Shown: positions 39,753 to 47,291 of the stretch, piece after piece | Position numbering within the stretch: the stretch's first letter is position 1 | How the letters are laid out: the number at the start of each line of letters is the position of its first letter | Assembly (NCBI GenBank): GCA_028818375.1 | Contig: JAPPOB010000010.1 | Coordinates: forward strand, 620,001 to 684,000 | Direction: 5' to 3' | DNA length: 64,000 nucleotides | DNA from: Anaerolineaceae bacterium | Lineage (GTDB): Bacteria; Chloroflexota; Anaerolineae; Aggregatilineales; Phototrophicaceae | Position numbers and translations under genes: made by a program | Notes under the pieces: generated by a model | Databases searched by the model: none | Seen by the model: only the letters and a program-made list of their open reading frames with translations | Told to the model about the DNA's origin: nothing

Positions 39753-40862
39753 TTACCTGGGTATGGACAACATGCGGTCCAGTGCCAGGCGGGCGTTGCG
39801 CTGGACGTCGTCTGGGACCGTGATCCGGTTGATGACACGGCCCTCCACGAGATTTTCCAGCACTTCCGCCAGGTCCAGCGGGCTGATGCGGTACATCGTG
39901 CTGCACAGGCAGGAAAAGGGCGAAAGCAATTGCACCATGCGATCAGGGTGGTCTTCCTTGAGGCGGTTGACCATGTGCATTTCGGTGCCTACCGCCCACT
40001 TGCTGCCGGGTTCCGCCGCCTCGACCGTTCGAATGATGGACGCGGTCGACCCCACGAAATCCGCCTTTTCGACCACCTCCATCATGCACTCCGGGTGCAC
40101 GATGATGTTGATGTCCGGGTGATGGCGGCGCCAGAGGTCCACATGCTCCGGGCGGAACTGCTGGTGCACACTGCAGTGTCCCTGCCAAAGCAACACCCTG
40201 GCATTCAGGATTTGCTCGTCGCTGAGACCACCGTAGGGCTCGAAAGGGTTCCAGAGCGCCATGTCTTCCAGCGGGACGCCCATGTCCCGGCCGGTGTTGC
40301 GCCCCAGATGCTGATCCGGGAAAAAGAACACCTTGTCGCGTTCGGCAAGCGCCATTTCCATCGCGCCGCGCGCGTTGGAAGACGTGCAAACCGTGCCGCC
40401 GTGTTCACCCACGAAAGCTTTCAGGTTGGCCGCGCTGTTGATGTAGGTCACAGGCATGATACGGCTGGCGGGGTCGTCCATCAGCACGTCGCCCAGTTCC
40501 TCCCACGCGCCGAGCACCTGCTCTAGATTGGCCATGTCCGCCATGCTGCAGCCGGCTTTCATGTTGGGCAGGATGACGACCTGGTCCTCACGACCCAGGA
40601 TCACGGCGCTTTCGGCCATGAAGTGCACGCCTGCGAAGACGATGACCCTCGCGCTGACGCGGGCCCCTTCCACGCTCAACTGGTAGCTGTCGCCGACAAA
40701 GTCCGCAAATTGCACGACCTCGTCACGCTGGTAGTGGTGGCCCAGAATGACCACCTCGTCACCCAGAATGGCGCGCGCGCGCCGGATGCGTTCCTGCGCG
40801 ACGGCTTCCTGCTCTATGAGCGTTTCCTCTGCGGTCGGATCCGCAATCATTAATTGGTCCAT
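39753..40862 (-). CDS. nadA: Quinolinate synthase
   Basis: NadA condenses iminoaspartate with dihydroxyacetone phosphate using a [4Fe-4S] cluster. It is 369 aa. The cluster cysteines are Cys105 (KAGCSMADM), the Cys in HPECMMEV, and the Cys in CLCSTMYRI. GHHYQRDEVVQFADFVGDS and FAGVHFMAESAVIL are family motifs. ATG 40862 has GGAGAG seven nt upstream; it overlaps the nadC end by 13 bp. ATG 40850 (TAATG overlap) is an alternative. Confidence 0.96.
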   Translation of the reverse strand: MDQLMIADPTAEETLIEQEAVAQERIRRARAILGDEVVILGHHYQRDEVVQFADFVGDSYQLSVEGARVSARVIVFAGVHFMAESAVILGREDQVVILPNMKAGCSMADMANLEQVLGAWEELGDVLMDDPASRIMPVTYINSAANLKAFVGEHGGTVCTSSNARGAMEMALAERDKVFFFPDQHLGRNTGRDMGVPLEDMALWNPFEPYGGLSDEQILNARVLLWQGHCSVHQQFRPEHVDLWRRHHPDINIIVHPECMMEVVEKADFVGSTASIIRTVEAAEPGSKWAVGTEMHMVNRLKEDHPDRMVQLLSPFSCLCSTMYRISPLDLAEVLENLVEGRVINRITVPDDVQRNARLALDRMLSIPR

Positions 40863-41731
40863 AGCGTCTCTCCGTTCGTGAGAATCCTCATCGAACAGTC
40901 CAGCACCGGCGCCGAATGCGTCAGCGCGCCGACACTGATAAAGTCCACTCCCGTAGCCGCGACCGCCGGAACTCTCTCCAGAGTCATGTTTCCTGACGCT
41001 TCCAGCGGCACGCGCCCGTCGCTCCGCACGACTGCTTCGCGCAGGTCGCCCAGGGACATATTGTCCAGCAAAATGCGCTGCGGTGCCAGCCCCAACGCTT
41101 CATCAAGTTGGGGCAAACGCTCCACCTCAATGATGACCGGCAGACCCTCCGCCGCCGAGCAGGCCCGTACGCGTAGCAGGGCAGCCGTAATCCCGCCAGC
41201 GGCGGCGATGTGATTCTCCTTGATCAACAGCGCGTCATGCAAGCCAAGGCGATGGTTGCTGCCCCCACCCATCCGCACCGCATACTTTTCAAGCCGTCGC
41301 CAACCAGGGGTGGTCTTGCGGGTATCGAGAATGGTGGCGCCCGTGCCGGCCACCGCATCGACGTAGCGTCGCGTGAGGGTGGCAATCCCGCTCAGGTGCT
41401 GCAAAAAATTTAGCGCTGTCCGTTCAGCGCCCAGCAGCGTTACGGCCCGACCCTCAATCTCACACAGCATCTCCCCGGCTGCCACCTGCTCGCCATCACT
41501 CCTGGTCAGACGGACGCGGACCTCCGCATCCAGCTCCCTGAATACCCGGGCAACCAGAGGCAGGCCCGCCAGCACGCCTTCGGTCCTGGCGTGGATCCGG
41601 GCCATTGCCCTTTTGCCGGAGGTGAGTGTGGCCAGCGAGGTGACGTCCCCGCGCTCACCGAGGTCTTCGGCAAGCGCCAGGCGAATCAGGTCGCCAGAGC
41701 AGTCCACGATGGTCGTGCATGCGTCCAGCAT
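40850..41731 (-). CDS. nadC: Nicotinate-nucleotide pyrophosphorylase (quinolinate phosphoribosyltransferase)
   Basis: This enzyme converts quinolinate and PRPP to nicotinate mononucleotide. It is 293 aa. Motifs are LAEDLGERGDVTS, AERTALNFLQHLSGIAT, LDTRKTTPGWRRLEKYAVRMGGGSNHR (quoted in parts: DTRKTTPG, KYAVRMGGG), LIKENHI and the C-terminal SVGALTHSAPVLD. ATG 41731 is chosen because the domain begins there; the frame is open to 41944. No SD is apparent. First gene of nadC-nadA-nadB-nifS. Confidence 0.95.
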   Translation of the reverse strand: MLDACTTIVDCSGDLIRLALAEDLGERGDVTSLATLTSGKRAMARIHARTEGVLAGLPLVARVFRELDAEVRVRLTRSDGEQVAAGEMLCEIEGRAVTLLGAERTALNFLQHLSGIATLTRRYVDAVAGTGATILDTRKTTPGWRRLEKYAVRMGGGSNHRLGLHDALLIKENHIAAAGGITAALLRVRACSAAEGLPVIIEVERLPQLDEALGLAPQRILLDNMSLGDLREAVVRSDGRVPLEASGNMTLERVPAVAATGVDFISVGALTHSAPVLDCSMRILTNGETLWTN

Positions 41732-41770
41732 GGAAATAAAGGGTTTCGCTCTGCGTTGTGGCCGGTCATT

Positions 41771-41809
41771 GCCTGACCCAATCCTATTCCCTGGGCCTGA
41801 CCCTGTCAA
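41771..41809 (-). promoter_or_regulatory. nad operon promoter with flanking repeats
   Basis: TTGACA (41804-41809), a 17-nt spacer and TAGGAT (41781-41786). GGGTCAGGC is present twice on the minus strand (41795-41803 and 41771-41779), 24 bp apart, directly flanking the -10. It is a candidate operator for an NAD-biosynthesis repressor, which cannot be named from sequence. Confidence 0.6.
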
Positions 41810-41823
41810 GCAGGCGGGCTGCC

Positions 41824-43317
41824 TCACAGCGCCAGTTGACGCAGCACGTCCCGCGTCACACGCATCGCGCCAGAAACAACGCCTGCCGTCGACTGCCCGG
41901 GAAAGACGGAGTCCCCCACCAGGCGCAGGTTGCGCAGGCCGCAACGCGGTCCGCGCGCATCGAGGAGCGACGTGACCGGGAAACCACCCACCAGTCCCAT
42001 TTGCCTGCCAGTGAAATACTGCCAGGTCCGCGGCGTACCGGCCAACTGCACCCGTATCCCCTCGCGGAAGCCCGGCAGGGCGCGCTCCATGTGCCGCAAC
42101 ATCCGCGAGGCGTATTCTGACTTGCGCGCCTCGTATGCCACCGGGTCGACCTGAAACAGATCGTGCCAGTCCGTCGCCCGCGTGTGCGTGGAAACGGTCA
42201 CCGCGCGGCAGCCCTCCGGCGCGCGGGATCCATCCCAGGGTGGTGAAATCGAAATGAAGAGGCTGTTCCCCTCGCCCAGGGGCTCATCCACGCTGGTCAC
42301 CACCTGATGATGGTCCGCCGCGCCCTCCGGCAGAAAGCGTTGGTCCAGCCCCAGATGCAGCACGAACGCGCCCCAACCCGGTTTGCGCGATTGGGATTCT
42401 CGCCTGAGCCGCTGTGGAGCCGAATCTCCCAGTAGTCTGGCGAGATTCCACGGGGTGACGTTGGCGACGATGAAATCCGCTGAAAGGCGTTGTCCGTAGC
42501 GACGGCGACGGCCGCTTCGCACGACAACGCCGGTCGCCAGTCCCTCCTCGGCAAGGATACGCGTCACCTGCTGCCGCAACAGTACTCTGCCACCAAGCTG
42601 CTGCAATCGACAGGACAGGGTCTGCGCCAGCGCGCCCATGCCTCCCGCCACCTGCATGGTGCCCTGCCGCGCAAGGTCCAGCGCTGTCGCCCCCCACAGG
42701 GCGTTCACCTGTTCGCTGGTGCTCTGGGCCGAAATGAGCAATTGCGCATCCAGCAATCGACGAAACTCCCTGTCTTCATGCGGCAGGTCCCGCGCCATCC
42801 AGTCCGCAACGCTGCGAAAAGCGAATGGCCAGTGGCGCAGGCTCTCTGGCGCATGTCGCCAGAGTGTGCGGGCAAGCCGCGTCCACTCATGCCTGTCCGC
42901 CGGGGGCCACGGCAGACCGCCCGCGCCAAGTTTCCAGCCAAGGGAGGCCAGTTTGCGTTGCCGATTCCAGAACACCGCGCTGTGCGGAAATGACTTCAGC
43001 AGATCTGCACGGTCGCGGTCAAAAACGACCCTGCGCCCGGGCAGATGCACAACCCAGGCCGGTTCCTGCGGACGCAATGGCCACTCGATGTCCAGCCTTT
43101 GGGTGAGCTGCTCAAGCGGGCCGCCTGGATGTAAACCCGCCGCGATCGTGGCGCCGGCATCGAATCGGTAGCCCTTGTGGTAGAAGGTGCCGGCGCAGCC
43201 ACCGGGGTACACGTGGGCTTCGAGCACCGTCACGTCGCAGCCGGCGCGCGCCAGCAGGGCGGCCGTCGTCAGGCCGCCGATGCCCGCGCCGATGACCAGG
43301 ACCCGGGCTGCGCTCAG
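41824..43317 (-). CDS. CrtI/phytoene-desaturase-like FAD oxidoreductase, CTG start
   Basis: This is a 497 aa NAD(P)/FAD amine-oxidase-superfamily protein. The dinucleotide-binding motif VLVIGAGIGGLTTAALLARA leads into CDVTVLEAHVYPGGCAG. The C-terminus has the FAD motif LRNLRLVGDSVFPGQSTAGVV, close to carotenoid desaturases/isomerases. The largest conventional ORF begins at GTG 43233, but that removes the FAD motif. In frame upstream the only reasonable start is CTG 43317, which overlaps the previous TGA as CTGA and has GGAAGG six bases before. The substrate is unknown; a carotenoid or other polyene is possible. Confidence 0.85.
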   Translation of the reverse strand: MSAARVLVIGAGIGGLTTAALLARAGCDVTVLEAHVYPGGCAGTFYHKGYRFDAGATIAAGLHPGGPLEQLTQRLDIEWPLRPQEPAWVVHLPGRRVVFDRDRADLLKSFPHSAVFWNRQRKLASLGWKLGAGGLPWPPADRHEWTRLARTLWRHAPESLRHWPFAFRSVADWMARDLPHEDREFRRLLDAQLLISAQSTSEQVNALWGATALDLARQGTMQVAGGMGALAQTLSCRLQQLGGRVLLRQQVTRILAEEGLATGVVVRSGRRRRYGQRLSADFIVANVTPWNLARLLGDSAPQRLRRESQSRKPGWGAFVLHLGLDQRFLPEGAADHHQVVTSVDEPLGEGNSLFISISPPWDGSRAPEGCRAVTVSTHTRATDWHDLFQVDPVAYEARKSEYASRMLRHMERALPGFREGIRVQLAGTPRTWQYFTGRQMGLVGGFPVTSLLDARGPRCGLRNLRLVGDSVFPGQSTAGVVSGAMRVTRDVLRQLAL

Positions 43318-43787
43318 GACGGGCCTTCCAGCGCCTTGCGCGTGCGCCAGTGGCGAAAGCGAAAGAGGAGCGACAGCGTCGGCCCGTCAAAGAGGAGCCG
43401 CGTCAATAGTCCGCGCCAGCCCGGTCGGTGCTCCAGCGAAATGCGGTCGGTCAGGGCGACACCCTCTTCCAGGGGCTCGAAAATGTGCTGATGTTCCCAG
43501 TGTGCCAGTGGCCCGTCGATCAATCGGTCTGAGAACGAAAAGGCCGTCGGGCCAGGTCCGTGCCGCGCCAGCCAACGCAGGGAAAAGGGGCCGGGGCCCA
43601 TTCGTAAAAGGACATCGCCTTCGGTTATGGAGTTGCGCCCGTCCTGGACGATCTTCATGGGCAACCCGGGGGGCGTCAGCCGCTGCAGCGCACCCGGGCC
43701 CTCGTGAAACGCCCGCAGCGACCGCAGGTCACTGCGAATAACACTGCGCTGTACGAACTCTTTGCGTCCCCGTGCGAACAGCTTCAT
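43314..43787 (-). CDS. SRPBCC-family (START-like) protein
   Basis: This 157 aa protein has the SRPBCC/polyketide-cyclase pattern: SVIRSDLRSLRAFHEGPGALQRLTPPG at the N-terminus (quoted in part: RSVIRSDLRSLRAFHEGP), a middle FSFSDRLIDGPLAHWEHQHIFEPL and the C-terminal helix region ending HWRTRKALEGPS. Such domains bind hydrophobic ligands. It is translationally coupled to the FAD oxidoreductase, so it may carry or process the same ligand. A TTCCCA-17-TAAAAT promoter is at 43824-43852. Confidence 0.8.
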   Translation of the reverse strand: MKLFARGRKEFVQRSVIRSDLRSLRAFHEGPGALQRLTPPGLPMKIVQDGRNSITEGDVLLRMGPGPFSLRWLARHGPGPTAFSFSDRLIDGPLAHWEHQHIFEPLEEGVALTDRISLEHRPGWRGLLTRLLFDGPTLSLLFRFRHWRTRKALEGPS

Positions 43788-43823
43788 GATAGACTCGCAT
43801 GCACAAGTGTGAACCTTTCGACC

Positions 43824-43852
43824 ATTTTAAGCGTAGTTCGGCATGATGGGAA
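43824..43852 (-). promoter_or_regulatory. promoter of SRPBCC-FAD pair
   Basis: TTCCCA (43847-43852), a 17-nt spacer and TAAAAT (43824-43829) on the minus strand; -35 weak, -10 good. Confidence 0.4.
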
Positions 43853-43872
43853 TTTGCCGAAGGAGCGTGCTC

Positions 43873-45126
43873 ATGATTTTCACATTTCGAAATGCATTGT
43901 TGCTGGTGATCCTGCTGGCGTTGGCCGGGGCTGCACAGGCCGACTATCATGACGTCGTCTTCTGCGGAGAGTTGGCGGAATCGGACTGTGACCTTCTGAA
44001 GGCTTCACACGAAAACGCTGCGCAGAAAACATCTGGCACAGCCGTCCTCAACCTTGATCTTTTTTGGAGTGTTCCGGAACTTGACCCCTTTAAACCTGGC
44101 TTTGCACTGGAAGTACAGGTGATCTGGAACAGCGACTTGCGTGATGTCGAGATGTTGGATTTGACAACAATCCATACTCGGGAAGATGAGGAAGAGCTGC
44201 TGACCATGATCGCGGATGTGCTTTCGCGAACCAGCACATGGATCACTGTTTCGCTGAACTTGCCGCCGGAAATGCAGGGGTTCCTTGAAGAGGAAATCCC
44301 GGAAGCCTTCTTTTCCGGAGCTGACTTGCTGGAAGTACGTCTGCTGGAAGGCGATGTCTACCTGGATCTCTCCGGCCTTGCTTCACTGGCCCCCAACGAA
44401 ATCCCGCGCGGCTGGTTCGGTTTCAATGTTATGGATGTCCTTGAAGCTGCGCGCGCCCGGAATCCGTTGCCGGGAGAAAATGAAAACGATCCCGGGACAG
44501 TCGCAGCACGCGAAGAGAGCCTGGCAAACCTTGAAGAGACGATTGCGTTCTGGGCAGACCCGGCTTTCCTTGAAACGTTTGTGGCCATCGAGCGCCTGCC
44601 GGACGAAATGATGACTGGGCGGACTGCAGCTGTGTTCAAGACAAGGCTGGACCTGTCGTCAATGTTCCTGAGTGACAGGCTGCGCGAGGCGGTAATGGCG
44701 TCTGCCGATGCCGCCGAAGGAATCGACATTGGAGGCAACGATGTGTCAGGGGCAGTGACCATTATGGCTGGCATGCTGGAGTGGGCTGCCATCCTTGGTG
44801 CCGGCATCGACATTGATGCGCTGCACATTCTCGACGTCGAAGAGGAAGTCCCCCTGCGTCAGGAAATCCACCTGGCATGGGACCTGAGTGCCCTTGAGGC
44901 GATGCTCGGCTCCCTTACGGGGGCTCAGGAAACTGATTCAGAAGCCGGGCCCGAGTCTGACAGCCAACCAGATGTTTCCCTGGACACGGTCACTGTCTAC
45001 AGCTATCCCGACGAGGAAGTACCGATACCGGTTCCCGAAAACGCTTTCTTTCTGCCACCCGGCTTGATTCAGGTAGCCCAGGACGCACTTGGCCGGCAAG
45101 ACTTTGCGGACCCGGATGCAGCGTGA
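43873..45126 (+). CDS. Secreted protein of unknown function
   Basis: This 417 aa protein has a clear signal peptide (MIFTFRNALLLVILLALAGA, cleavage after AQA). The mature part is acidic, with only a few cysteines near its start (VFCGELAESDC) and no recognised catalytic motif. Repeated stretches of the form LxLDLxx (LNLDLFWSV, TRLDLSSMF, AWDLSAL) suggest a beta-rich body. The C-terminus is a low-complexity Glu/Asp/Ser linker followed by VYSYPDEEVPIPVPENAFFLPPG. AGGAG 7 nt before ATG 43873 fixes the start. I do not recognise the family. Related lipoprotein-like DUF families are possible. It has no obvious link to either neighbour. Confidence 0.8.
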   Translation: MIFTFRNALLLVILLALAGAAQADYHDVVFCGELAESDCDLLKASHENAAQKTSGTAVLNLDLFWSVPELDPFKPGFALEVQVIWNSDLRDVEMLDLTTIHTREDEEELLTMIADVLSRTSTWITVSLNLPPEMQGFLEEEIPEAFFSGADLLEVRLLEGDVYLDLSGLASLAPNEIPRGWFGFNVMDVLEAARARNPLPGENENDPGTVAAREESLANLEETIAFWADPAFLETFVAIERLPDEMMTGRTAAVFKTRLDLSSMFLSDRLREAVMASADAAEGIDIGGNDVSGAVTIMAGMLEWAAILGAGIDIDALHILDVEEEVPLRQEIHLAWDLSALEAMLGSLTGAQETDSEAGPESDSQPDVSLDTVTVYSYPDEEVPIPVPENAFFLPPGLIQVAQDALGRQDFADPDAA

Positions 45127-45187
45127 CCCGGTCCGGGTTAACATGCCCTGGAATTGCTGCTGCAGTTAGAGGTGTCAGGGAGGCACC

Positions 45188-46465
45188 ATGTTGCAGGCCA
45201 ACGCGGTCGCGGCCAACGACGACCTGCTCTCTGAAGACGACATCCGCAATACCCTGCACGAAGGTCTGGCGGGCCGCTTCAGTGGCGCGCGCGTTCTGGC
45301 GCTGATCCCGGACCGCACCCGCACCCTGCCGCTGCCCCTGCTCTTCCCCATGCTGGTGGAGAGTCTGTCTGACACGCGTCAACTGGACTTCATGGTCGCC
45401 CTCGGCACGCATCCTCCCTTGAGCCAGGCCGAACTCTGCGCTCTGGTGGGCCTGACGCCCGACCAGTACCAGGAACGATACTCCCACGTAAAACTGCTCA
45501 ATCACGAATGGGACAACCCCGGCGCCCTGACGGAACTGGGCGTCATCAGCGATGACCAGTTGCGCGAACTTTGCGGGCCCGCCTGGCATCACTCCCTGGG
45601 CGGGGACGTGCCGGTCAACCTCAATCGCGCGGTACTGGACTATGACCACGTTCTCATCGTCGGCCCCTGCTTCCCGCACGAAGTGGTCGGTATATCCGGC
45701 GGCGCCAAGTATCTCTTTCCCGGGATATCCGGGCCGGAGCTGATCAACCGCTTTCACTGGCTGGGCGCGCTCATAACCACCATGAAGATCATCGGCAAAA
45801 AAGACACGCCAGTGCGCGACATCATTCACCAGGCTGCGGAACTCGTGCCAACTCCCCTGAGCCTGCTGGCGCTGGTCGTCGTGGGGGACGGGCTGGCCGG
45901 CATGTTCATCGGGGACCATATCCGCGCCTGGGACGCGGCAGCCCGTCTGTCGCAGACAAAACACATACGACTCCTCGACCATCCCTACCCGCGCGTACTC
46001 TCATGGTGCCCGCCCATGTATGACGAACTGTGGACAGGCGCCAAGGCCATGTACAAACTCGAACCCGCCGTGGCCGATGGCGGCGAGCTTGTAATTTACG
46101 CCCCTCATCTTGACACGGTCAGTGTGACCCACGGTCGTTATATCTATGAAGTCGGTTACCACGTATTGCCATGGTTCCTGCGCGACTGGTCGCGCTACAG
46201 CGACTACCCCACAAGCGTCATCGCCCACAGCACGCACGTAAAGGGCATCGGCAGGGTGCGCGAAGGCGTGGAAGAACCGCGCATCCAGGTCACCCTGTCG
46301 TCGCGTATCTCGCGCGAGGACTGCGAAACACTCAATCTGGGCTATCGGGACCCCGCCACCCTCGACCTGCAGCAGTGGCGCGAGCGGGATGACACCCTCT
46401 TTGTGCCGAAGGCCGGCGAAATCCTCTATCGCGCAAGAAATGACGCCAACGCGCGCGCAGGGTAA
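45188..46465 (+). CDS. LarA-like nickel-dependent racemase family protein
   Basis: This is a 425 aa LarA (DUF2088) family protein; these enzymes use a nickel-pincer nucleotide to racemise or epimerise 2-hydroxyacids. His164 (PCFPHEVVGISGG), Lys174 (GGAKYLFPG) and His190 (NRFHW) have the same spacing, 10 and 16, as His174, Lys184 and His200 of L. plantarum LarA as I recall it. His106 lies in LLNHEWDNP. DRTRTLP is present near the N-terminus. The cofactor genes larB/larC/larE are not in the window. GGGAGG lies 5 nt before the ATG. It overlaps the CoA-transferase gene, and the substrate is unknown. Confidence 0.85.
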   Translation: MLQANAVAANDDLLSEDDIRNTLHEGLAGRFSGARVLALIPDRTRTLPLPLLFPMLVESLSDTRQLDFMVALGTHPPLSQAELCALVGLTPDQYQERYSHVKLLNHEWDNPGALTELGVISDDQLRELCGPAWHHSLGGDVPVNLNRAVLDYDHVLIVGPCFPHEVVGISGGAKYLFPGISGPELINRFHWLGALITTMKIIGKKDTPVRDIIHQAAELVPTPLSLLALVVVGDGLAGMFIGDHIRAWDAAARLSQTKHIRLLDHPYPRVLSWCPPMYDELWTGAKAMYKLEPAVADGGELVIYAPHLDTVSVTHGRYIYEVGYHVLPWFLRDWSRYSDYPTSVIAHSTHVKGIGRVREGVEEPRIQVTLSSRISREDCETLNLGYRDPATLDLQQWRERDDTLFVPKAGEILYRARNDANARAG

Positions 46466-47291
46466 ACCTCAACCGACGCCGGAATACAGCGTCGACGAAC
46501 TGATCTCGGTCTGCATCTCGCGTCAGGTCGAGGATGGCGAAATACTGGCCCAGGGAATCAACACGCCGCTGGTGCTGGCCGGTTTCATTCTGGCGAAGCG
46601 CACGCACGCACCCAACGTCCACTTCGCCTGCGCCATCGGTCAGTCGCTTTGCCAGGACTGGTCGCCCCTGTCCGTGTCCCGCGTTGAGGAGCTGTGGCTG
46701 GACAAGTCCCTGCTGAACGTAGGCTTTGCCACAGCCGCCGCAGACCTGCTACCGGGATACCATCCCAAGGAATTCTTCCGACCGGCGCAGATCGATTCCG
46801 CCGGCAACAGCAACAACCTCGCCATCGGCGCGAATTATCGTCGGCCACGTCTGCGTCTGCCTGGCAGCGGCGGCATTCCTGACGTCAGTCCGTCCGACCG
46901 CCCGCTTTATTTCTACGTGCCGCGCCATTCCCGCGTGACCTTCGTCGAACGCTGTGATGTTGTCAGCGGCGTGGGCCACAGGCCCTGGCGCGTGGCGGGA
47001 ACGGGACCCCGTTACCTGATCAGCGACCTGGGGCAATTCGACTGGCACGCGGGACATATGCGCCTGACCAGCTGGCATCCGGGAGTCTCGCTGGAACGCA
47101 TTCGTCGTCGGACGGGCTTTGCCCTGCCCATTGCGCCCGACGCCGCAGCAACGCCACCGCCCACGGCGGAAGAGTTGCGCCTGCTGCGCGAGGAAATCGA
47201 TCCCCTCGGCGTTCGGCGACTGGAGACACTGGGGGGCGGGTCGCGCAAGGACCTGCTTAGGGCCATCCTTCAGGCGGAAAAGACCCTTTAG
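46440..47291 (+). CDS. CoA-transferase beta-subunit-like protein (GctB type)
   Basis: This 283 aa protein resembles the beta subunit of class I glutaconate/3-oxoacid CoA-transferases. The N-terminal part has the CoA-transferase region VCISRQVEDGEILAQGINTP. Further on come LPGSGGIPDVS and VERCDVVSGVGHR, and ISDLGQFDW near the C-terminus. No alpha subunit is nearby; the partner could be encoded elsewhere. The start ATG at 46440 overlaps the LarA-like gene by 26 bp, so the two are a coupled pair. The stop TAG shares TTAG with the convergent gene. Confidence 0.8.
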   Translation: MTPTRAQGKPQPTPEYSVDELISVCISRQVEDGEILAQGINTPLVLAGFILAKRTHAPNVHFACAIGQSLCQDWSPLSVSRVEELWLDKSLLNVGFATAAADLLPGYHPKEFFRPAQIDSAGNSNNLAIGANYRRPRLRLPGSGGIPDVSPSDRPLYFYVPRHSRVTFVERCDVVSGVGHRPWRVAGTGPRYLISDLGQFDWHAGHMRLTSWHPGVSLERIRRRTGFALPIAPDAAATPPPTAEELRLLREEIDPLGVRRLETLGGGSRKDLLRAILQAEKTL

